Part shown: piece after piece, positions 1 through 5,037 of the stretch
Layout of the letters: every line of letters starts with the position of its first letter
Numbering within the stretch: the first letter of the stretch is position 1
Assembly (NCBI GenBank): GCA_902795555.1
Contig: CADBLV010000111.1
Span: 1 to 7,427 of the forward strand
Source: an uncultured Eubacteriales bacterium
GTDB lineage: Bacteria; Bacillota_A; Clostridia; Christensenellales; Aristaeellaceae
DNA: 7,427 bases
Direction: 5' to 3'
Notes under the pieces: generated by a model
What the model was told of the DNA's origin: nothing
What the model saw: the letters and a program-made list of their open reading frames with translations, nothing else
Database searches by the model: none
Translations under genes and position numbers: made by a program

Positions 1-1451
1 CGATTGTGAATAACTGGTCGGAGGCGGAACGGGCGGAGAACGAGCTGCTGATTGACGAGCTGGAAGCGTGGCAAAACGAAGAGGATGATCCGGAGGCCCT
101 GGCCACCCTGCCCATGCTGAGAAAAGAGGACGCTGACCTGATGCCGGAATGGGTGGAGCCGGAGATCACCTCCTGCCACGGCGTTCCCGTGCTTTCCTAT
201 ACGCTTCCATGCAACGGTGTGGTATATTTCAGGACCTATTTCTCCCTGACGGATCTGCCGCTGGAAGAGATTCCCGTAGCCGGGCTGCTCGTGGGCATGC
301 TGGGGAAGCTGTCCACCCGTTCGCACGATGCCTTTACGCTGCAGAAGGAGCTGAAGCGATATACGGGCGCCATGGGATTCACTCTGATGATCAGGGCTAA
401 AGAGGGCGAGGACAAAACCTGCACGCCTTATCTGGTCGGCTCCTGCAGCGCCCTGGCGGAGAACGCGGAAAAGGCCAGGGAGCTGATGGCGGAAATTCTG
501 ACGGAAACCCGTCTGGATGAAACGGACCGGATTTATGAAATGATTCAGCAGACCGAGACAGCTGTGCAGCAGCGGGTGGTCAACGGCGGACATCTGATTG
601 CCGTGCGTCATGCTCTGAGCGGATTCAGCGCGGAAGGCGCAGCCCGGAACATGCTGGACGGACCGCCCGGAGCTGCCTTTGTCCATCGCTTTATTCGGGA
701 AAAGGATGCGGCCATGGTAGAGTTTACGGAGGCAGCTCGGCGAATTCTGGACCGGAGTATCGGACGAAAGCGAATGCTGTTCAGCAGCATCGCGGACGAG
801 AAGCAGGACGCAGAGCGCTTTCTCCTCTCCTTCCCGGAGGGAACGGAAACCGGGAAAGACGTCGCGTATGACGCGGAAGCAACGCGGCGATGCGGATTCC
901 GGATTCCGGCGCAGATCGGATACGCGGCGCGGGGATATCGGCTCAGCCGAAGCGGCGCGGCCTTTTCGGGCTCCCTTTATCTGGCATGCAGCATCCTGAG
1001 CCTTGGCTATCTGTGGAACAAAGTGCGCGTTCAGGGAGGGGCCTACGGCGCCGGAATTCATGTGGACCGGAACGGAAACCTGCTCTCCTACTCCTTCCGG
1101 GATCCCACGCCGGGGAAGACCCTGGAGGCGGACGCTGGGGCCTCCGGCTTCCTGCGGGACTTTGCGAAGCTGGACGGAGAAATGGATAAATACATCATCT
1201 CCAGTCTGAACGAGCTGAATCCGCTGATGAACTCCCGGGATAAAGGATTCGCGGCCGACATACGATACCTGGCCGGATATACCCGCGCGCAGGCAGAGAA
1301 GATCCGGAAGGAAATCCTGTACGCGACACCGGAGGATCTGGCCGCATGCGGGAAGATTCTGGACGCATTTGCCGCGGAGGGAAATGTCTGCATCGTGGCC
1401 CACACGGACGCTCTCAGAGATTGCGACCTGGAGAGCATCCGCGACCTGTAA
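1..1451 (+). CDS. M16C zinc metallopeptidase (presequence-protease/insulinase family), C-terminal half, 5' partial
   Basis: This is the C-terminal part of a peptidase of the M16C (PreP/Cym1-like) family, whose members degrade short unstructured peptides inside a two-halved clamshell chamber. The reading frame is open to the left edge. The GTG at base 6 is probably an internal Val codon, because the protein there is mid-domain and no upstream ribosome site is visible. Counting from that GTG, 481 residues are visible; full members are about 950-1000 residues, so roughly half is missing, including the HXXEH zinc site. Visible family marks are the inter-half linker (about residues 19-50, with DDPEALATLPML), the third M16 domain (about 55-270), and the fourth domain with R341 and GGAYGAG at 344-350. 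In M16 enzymes that Arg/Tyr pair (R341, Y347) helps hold substrate at the distant active site. No signal peptide can be judged. The gene ends at a strong hairpin. The family call is firm; the exact substrate is unknown. Confidence 0.93.
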   Translation, partial: IVNNWSEAERAENELLIDELEAWQNEEDDPEALATLPMLRKEDADLMPEWVEPEITSCHGVPVLSYTLPCNGVVYFRTYFSLTDLPLEEIPVAGLLVGMLGKLSTRSHDAFTLQKELKRYTGAMGFTLMIRAKEGEDKTCTPYLVGSCSALAENAEKARELMAEILTETRLDETDRIYEMIQQTETAVQQRVVNGGHLIAVRHALSGFSAEGAARNMLDGPPGAAFVHRFIREKDAAMVEFTEAARRILDRSIGRKRMLFSSIADEKQDAERFLLSFPEGTETGKDVAYDAEATRRCGFRIPAQIGYAARGYRLSRSGAAFSGSLYLACSILSLGYLWNKVRVQGGAYGAGIHVDRNGNLLSYSFRDPTPGKTLEADAGASGFLRDFAKLDGEMDKYIISSLNELNPLMNSRDKGFAADIRYLAGYTRAQAEKIRKEILYATPEDLAACGKILDAFAAEGNVCIVAHTDALRDCDLESIRDL

Positions 1452-1465
1452 TCAGGATCCGTAAA

Positions 1466-1508
1466 ATGGAAAAAGCTCCGGAGGCTTCTGCCGCCGGAGC
1501 TTTTCCAT
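1466..1508. terminator. bidirectional intrinsic terminator between convergent genes
   Basis: The arms AAAAGCTCCGG (1471-1481) and CCGGAGCTTTT (1494-1504) pair perfectly. An inner GGC/GCC pair (1483-1485 with 1490-1492) closes a TTCT loop. The flanking ATGG and CCAT also pair, apart from one extra A on the left arm. The run of T follows the stem when read in either direction (TTTT on plus, TTTTT on minus). It lies 14 bases after the peptidase stop and 18 bases after the galM stop, so one structure can end both convergent transcripts. Confidence 0.88.
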
Positions 1509-1526
1509 CGTCTGTTTTTCCGCCGG

Positions 1527-2594
1527 TTAATCATCCGCGCGGAAGGCGTAGATCGTGGTGGTATCATATTTTTCGCCGGGACGAAGCACCGTGGTTCCGG
1601 GGAAATTAGGATGATTGGGAGAATCCGGGCAATGCTGGGTTTCCAGACAGAGGCCGGAATAACGGCCGTAATCAACGCCGCCCTTTCCGCCTTTGAGATC
1701 CGTGGAGCAGGCCGTGTAGAGCTGAATAGCGGGCTGATCTGTGAGCACCTCCATGTACCGACCCGATTCCTCATGATAGACGCTGGCGGCGATCCCCATG
1801 GCTTCCCCCTTGCGGAGGACAAAATTATGATCGTATCCGCCGGCGGGGATCATCTGGGGGCAGGTGTCCATCACATCCAGCCCTTCACCCAGCTCCAGGC
1901 CGTCCCGGAGATCCAGGGGCGTGCCCACCACGGGCATATAAGCCCCGGTCGGGATCAGGCCATCATCCACTTTGGTAACCACATCCGCCTCGATGGCGAC
2001 AACATGATCACGGATCGTTCCGTGATCGTGGCCGGCGAGGTTGAAATAGGTGTGATTGGTGAGATTGCAGAGGGTGGGCTTATCCGTGACAGCCTCATAG
2101 CGGATGATCAGATCGCAGAGGTCGTTCCAGGTGTAAGTGACGGTGACATCCAGATTTCCGGGATAGTTTTCCTCGCCGTCGGGGGAAATCCGATGGAAGG
2201 ACACGGAATCCTCATGATCGCCCTCCGAAGGCGTTCCCTCCCAGAAATGAGCGGCAAAGCCGACGTTTCCGCCGTGCAGATGATTGACGCCATGATCGTT
2301 CAGGGCTACCTGATAGGGCGTCCCGTCAATCGTGAAGCGGCCGGCGGCAATCCGGTTTCCATACCGGCCGACGGTGTCGCCGAAGCAGCCGTGATTTCCG
2401 AAATAACGATCCAGGGAATCAAAACCCAGGGCCACATCCGCCAGATTCCCGCCCGCATCCGGCACGATGATGGAGGTGAGGATGGCGCCCCATTCCATCA
2501 CGGAGACAGACGCGCCCATGGCGTTGGTCAGCGTAAAGAGATGAACATCCTTTCCTTCGGGAGATTTTCCCCAGACAACCGATTTGACAGACAT
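1527..2594 (-). CDS. galM: aldose 1-epimerase (galactose mutarotase)
   Basis: The 355-residue product is full length for the family. It interconverts the alpha and beta anomers of hexoses such as galactose, feeding the Leloir pathway in the cytoplasm. Expected family marks are present in order: GNRIAAGRF (80-87), NHLHGG with the acid/base His107, NHTYFNLAGH with His181, YDHNFVL with Asp255, QPAIQLYT (287-294), and LETQ with the catalytic base Glu318 followed by PDSPNHPNFP. The reading frame stays open upstream to base 3080, but that extension lies inside rmuC. The start at 2594 is supported by a GGAGAGGAG ribosome site 10 bases ahead and by the usual family N-terminus. It follows rmuC by 28 bases and is the last gene of the operon, ending just before the shared terminator. 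Substrate preference (galactose or another aldose) cannot be told from sequence. Its presence next to DNA-repair genes looks like a metabolic passenger. Confidence 0.96.
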   Translation of the reverse strand: MSVKSVVWGKSPEGKDVHLFTLTNAMGASVSVMEWGAILTSIIVPDAGGNLADVALGFDSLDRYFGNHGCFGDTVGRYGNRIAAGRFTIDGTPYQVALNDHGVNHLHGGNVGFAAHFWEGTPSEGDHEDSVSFHRISPDGEENYPGNLDVTVTYTWNDLCDLIIRYEAVTDKPTLCNLTNHTYFNLAGHDHGTIRDHVVAIEADVVTKVDDGLIPTGAYMPVVGTPLDLRDGLELGEGLDVMDTCPQMIPAGGYDHNFVLRKGEAMGIAASVYHEESGRYMEVLTDQPAIQLYTACSTDLKGGKGGVDYGRYSGLCLETQHCPDSPNHPNFPGTTVLRPGEKYDTTTIYAFRADD

Positions 2595-2604
2595 ATGCTT
2601 GATT

Positions 2605-2613
2605 CTCCTCTCC
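2605..2613 (-). promoter_or_regulatory. galM ribosome binding site
   Basis: On the minus strand this reads GGAGAGGAG, with AGGAG placed 10 bases before the ATG at 2594-2592. It decides the galM start against the much longer open frame that runs back into rmuC. Confidence 0.8.
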
Positions 2614-2622
2614 AAACATTTT

Positions 2623-3954
2623 TCAGGGACTGACAGAATGATCCGATTCCCGCGATTCCGTTTCCAACGGCTCTGTTTCCATTGTAAACGTTTGGGCGGG
2701 ATTGTCAAGGAGGGGGTTCTCCTCCGAGACGGCAAATTCCGAATCCTCCAGGCCGGAAAGCCTGCGCTGGATGGTCCGCGTTCGGGACATGGCGGAATCG
2801 ATGGATTCGCCCGCCTGATCGAGCCTGCGGCGGGTGTTTTCCAGATTTTCCGCAAAGCGAGCGAAATCTGTTTTGATGACACCCAGAAGTCGGAATACCT
2901 CGCCTGTGCGCTTTTGAATCGCCAGGGTCCGGAATCCCATCTGCAGAGCATTGAGCATGGCGGCAAAGGTTCCGGGACCCGCGACGGCCACGCGATATTC
3001 CCGCTGGAGGGTTTCCGCCAGATGGGGAAACTGCAGCGCTTCCGCGTACAGGCCTTCCACCGGCAGAAAGAGAATGGCAAAATCCGCCGTGTGCGGCGGG
3101 GAGATGTACTTTTCCGAAATCTTTTTCGCTTCCGCTTTCAGCCGCAGCGAAAGAGCCTTTCGGGCGGCTTCCGCCCCTGACGCGTCCCCGGACTGGGCTG
3201 CGTCAGCCAGCCGCAGATAGTCCTCCTGCGGAAACTTGCTGTCCACCGGCAGCCACACGAACCCGCCGGACTGATCGGGAAGGCGGATGGCAAACTCCAC
3301 CCGTTCCGAAGAGCCGGGAACCACTGCCACGTTTTCTTCATACTGCCCGGGGGCAAGAATCTGACGGATCAGTTGGGACAGCTGCATTTCACCCCAGATG
3401 CCGCGGGTTTTGACATTGGTGAGCACCTTTTTGAGATCTCCCACCCCGGCGGCCAGGGTCTGCATTTCGCCCAGGCCCTTATAAACCGATTCGAGCCGTT
3501 CGGACACCTGGGCGAAGCTGGCATCCAGCTTTTTATCCAGGCTTTCCGACAGGCGCTCGTCTACGGTTTTGCGCATTTCTGTCAGCTGTCGTTCGTTTTC
3601 CAGCCGCAGGTCGTTGATCCGTTCCTCCTGATTGCGGGTCGAGAGCAGGACCTGGCGCTGCATGCTTTCCAGCAGGGCGGACTGACTCTGGCCCATCTGG
3701 GACAGGGTGTTCATCAGATTGCGATCCATCTGATAAAGACTGTCGGCATTCTGATCCCGCTGGGCATCCAATTCGTCCAGAAGCTGATTGCCCAGGGACT
3801 CCAGCTGATGGGCCTGGTTAAGCCGGTCGGTTTCCATTCGATGGGCAGCCTCCCTCTGGCGAAACAGCAGGATCACCAGCAGGATTAGACAGCCCAGGAG
3901 CAGAAGGGGTGTGATCAGAGAAAGGACGCCCGTGGCGCCGATGTCGCCGGTCAT
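2623..3954 (-). CDS. rmuC: DNA recombination protein RmuC
   Basis: The 443-residue product belongs to the RmuC family, linked in E. coli to limiting recombination-dependent inversions. Its core is predicted in the literature to adopt a restriction-endonuclease-like (PD-(D/E)XK) fold. Layout: a short N-terminus, one membrane segment (about residues 10-31), a long Gln/Glu-rich coiled coil (about 32-165), then the conserved core. Core marks are RGIWGEMQLSQLI (184-196), PVDSKFPQEDY (236-246) with the possible nuclease pair Asp238/Lys240, FLPVEGLYAEAL (296-307) and AGPGTFAAMLNALQMGF (325-341). A second helical stretch follows (about 355-400), and the acidic C-terminal tail (from about 403) is unconserved. 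Its ATG overlaps the recR stop in an ATGA, implying coupled translation; a weak AAGGG lies about 11 bases upstream. The protein is probably anchored at the inner face of the membrane. The family call is firm; the biochemical activity is not settled for the family. Confidence 0.96.
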   Translation of the reverse strand: MTGDIGATGVLSLITPLLLLGCLILLVILLFRQREAAHRMETDRLNQAHQLESLGNQLLDELDAQRDQNADSLYQMDRNLMNTLSQMGQSQSALLESMQRQVLLSTRNQEERINDLRLENERQLTEMRKTVDERLSESLDKKLDASFAQVSERLESVYKGLGEMQTLAAGVGDLKKVLTNVKTRGIWGEMQLSQLIRQILAPGQYEENVAVVPGSSERVEFAIRLPDQSGGFVWLPVDSKFPQEDYLRLADAAQSGDASGAEAARKALSLRLKAEAKKISEKYISPPHTADFAILFLPVEGLYAEALQFPHLAETLQREYRVAVAGPGTFAAMLNALQMGFRTLAIQKRTGEVFRLLGVIKTDFARFAENLENTRRRLDQAGESIDSAMSRTRTIQRRLSGLEDSEFAVSEENPLLDNPAQTFTMETEPLETESRESDHSVSP

Positions 3955-4550
3955 ATCTCCCGCCGCCCTTCCATGGCCTTCAGCAGGGTTACCTCATCGG
4001 TGTATTCCAGATCGCCGCCCACCGGCACACCGTGGGCGATGCGGGTCGTCCGGACCCCCAGAGGCTTCAGAAGCCGGGCAAGATAGGAAGCGGTGGCTTC
4101 TCCCTCGACATCGGGATTGGTGGCGAGGATCACCTCCCGGACCTCCTCTGTGTCAAGCCGGGCGAGCAGCTCCTTAATCCGGATATCCTCCGGACCGACG
4201 CCGCTCATCGGAGACAGGGTGCCATGGAGAACGTGATACAGGCCGCCGTATTCATGCATGCGCTCGATGGCTGCCACATCCCGGGGATCGCGTACGACGC
4301 AGATCTGTCCGTTGTGACGATGATCCGAGGCACAGACGGCGCAAAGATCTCCCGCGGCATAATTCCCGCAGACTTCACAGAAGCGAATGGCCTTGCGGCC
4401 TTCCCACAGGGCTACCGCCAGGCTGCGAACGCTTTCCAGGGGCATGGACGCTACATGATAGGCGAGACGCTGAGCTGTTTTGGAGCCGATGCCGGGCAGC
4501 TTTCCGAGCTCCGCGGCCATGACCGCGATGGGTTCAATCTGATCGCTCAT
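3951..4550 (-). CDS. recR: recombination mediator protein RecR
   Basis: The 199-residue product is the normal RecR length. RecR works with RecO (and RecF) to load RecA onto SSB-coated single-stranded DNA at gaps; it forms a ring-shaped tetramer clamp. Visible domains: a helix-hairpin-helix (LPGIGSKTAQRLAYHV, 18-33); a four-Cys zinc finger with Cys58, Cys61, Cys70 and Cys73; a TOPRIM domain (about 81-175) with VLHGTLSPMSGVGPEDI and ILATNPDVEGEATA; and the C-terminal GVPVGGDLEYTDEVTL (174-189). The start codon shares one base with the ybaB stop (TGATG), and no strong ribosome site precedes it, so translation is probably coupled to ybaB. The stop overlaps the rmuC start. The position where E. 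coli RecR has Glu in CVVES is Arg87 here (CVVRDPRDV); this also varies in other Firmicutes. Confidence 0.98.
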   Translation of the reverse strand: MSDQIEPIAVMAAELGKLPGIGSKTAQRLAYHVASMPLESVRSLAVALWEGRKAIRFCEVCGNYAAGDLCAVCASDHRHNGQICVVRDPRDVAAIERMHEYGGLYHVLHGTLSPMSGVGPEDIRIKELLARLDTEEVREVILATNPDVEGEATASYLARLLKPLGVRTTRIAHGVPVGGDLEYTDEVTLLKAMEGRREI

Positions 4551-4891
4551 CAGAACAACCCGCCCAATCCGGCCGGCGCCATCCGGCTCATGGTGTTCTC
4601 CCGGGCCTCTTCGCCCTTCCGGAGCGCCTCATTGACCGCGGCGATGATCAGATCCTGCAGCATGTCGATGTCGTCCGGATCCACTACCTGGGGATCGATG
4701 GTGATGGAGGTAACCTCCCGCTTGCCGCTGACCTTCACCGTGACCATACCGCCGCCGGAAGTGGCCTCATATTCTGCCACATCCAGCTGCTCCTGCGCCT
4801 CCTGCATCTGCTGCTGAAGCTTCTGCGCCTGCCGCATCAGCTGCTGCATGTTGGCGCCGCCTCCGAAACCGCCGAAATTCTGTCTGCCCAT
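4550..4891 (-). CDS. ybaB: nucleoid-associated protein, YbaB/EbfC family
   Basis: The 113-residue product is a YbaB/EbfC protein, a small dimeric DNA-binding protein almost always found next to recR. It shows the Gly-rich start (GGFGGGANM), a Gln-rich first helix (MQQLMRQAQKLQQQM, 15-29), the central sheet (GGGMVTVKVSGKREVTSITIDP, about 46-67, the family core), and the last helix (DIDMLQDLIIAAVNEAL, 74-90), with a Gly-rich C-terminus. The start at 4891 is chosen because a perfect AAAGGAGG lies 8 bases upstream. An in-frame ATG at 4927 would add 12 basic residues but has no ribosome site. Its stop overlaps the recR start by one base. The exact role of the family is unclear; nucleoid binding and a link to RecFOR repair are the usual proposals. 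Confidence 0.97.
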   Translation of the reverse strand: MGRQNFGGFGGGANMQQLMRQAQKLQQQMQEAQEQLDVAEYEATSGGGMVTVKVSGKREVTSITIDPQVVDPDDIDMLQDLIIAAVNEALRKGEEARENTMSRMAPAGLGGLF

Positions 4892-4899
4892 GTTTTTTT

Positions 4900-4907
4900 C
4901 CTCCTTT
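4900..4907 (-). promoter_or_regulatory. ybaB ribosome binding site
   Basis: The minus strand reads AAAGGAGG followed by an 8-base A-rich spacer and ATG at 4891-4889. It is the strongest ribosome site in the window. It fixes the short start of YbaB and suggests that ybaB is translated independently of the topoisomerase gene. Confidence 0.88.
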
Positions 4908-4923
4908 GTTCTGGTCGTTTTGT

Positions 4924-5025
4924 TCATTGCATGTGTGTTACGTTCTGTCCGCTCTTCCTGTTCTGTCCGTTCTTCCTGTTCTGTCCGTTTTCTTCCTCTG
5001 TGAACCGCAGGTTCTCGTTTTCCAT
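4924..5025 (-). other. possible 33-codon open frame between the topoisomerase gene and ybaB (doubtful)
   Basis: An ATG at 5025, 12 bases after the topoisomerase stop, opens a 33-codon frame. It ends in a TGA that overlaps, as ATGA, the upstream in-frame ATG of ybaB at 4927. The peptide begins MENENLRF, is very hydrophilic, and carries GQN three times because it runs through the tandem repeat. Against it: there is no ribosome site before the ATG, it resembles no family I recognise, and the repeat copies are read in different frames at their upstream edges. It could be chance, or a small frame translated by re-initiation. Confidence 0.18.
4943..4998. repeat. 18-base tandem repeat, about three copies, in the topoisomerase-ybaB gap
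   Basis: The plus-strand copies are TTCTGTCCGCTCTTCCTG (4943-4960), TTCTGTCCGTTCTTCCTG (4961-4978), and a diverged third copy at 4979-4998 with two extra T and a final C instead of G. The first two differ at one base. In the minus-strand transcript the repeat is purine-rich (AGGAAGAACGGACAGAAC) and lies about 35 bases upstream of the ybaB ribosome site. It most likely arose by replication slippage. A role in the mRNA leader is possible but nothing shows it. The rest of the 4892-5037 gap holds no promoter or terminator that I can support. Confidence 0.85.
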
Positions 5026-5037
5026 GTGTTCGGCCGG

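Noticed and set aside
6..8. GTG at base 6 as the true start of the M16 gene
   Set aside because: The frame is open to the window edge, the protein starts mid-family without the zinc-binding half, and there is no room to see a ribosome site, so it is treated as a partial gene.
1611..2633. Long plus-strand open frame (340 codons) opposite galM
   Set aside because: It is entirely antisense to a well-supported galM, resembles no family, and is explained by codon bias in a G+C-rich gene. The same holds for the frames at 4032-4817 (opposite recR/ybaB), 6376-6795 (opposite the topoisomerase) and 1088-1822 (opposite the peptidase).
2595..3080. 162-codon upstream extension of the galM frame
   Set aside because: It lies inside rmuC, matches no GalM domain, and the ATG at 2594 has both a good ribosome site and the normal family N-terminus.
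4285..4305. RecR TOPRIM position that is Glu in E. coli is Arg87 here
   Set aside because: Firmicutes RecR proteins, including B. subtilis as I recall it, also vary at this site. RecR is not known to depend on TOPRIM catalysis, so this is not a broken gene.
4943..4998. Tandem repeat as a CRISPR array or attachment site
   Set aside because: The copies are directly adjoining with no unique spacers, and there are no cas, integrase or transposase genes nearby.
4892..5037. Internal promoter for ybaB in the gap
   Set aside because: On the minus strand I could find no -35/-10 pair with acceptable match and spacing, so I do not call one.
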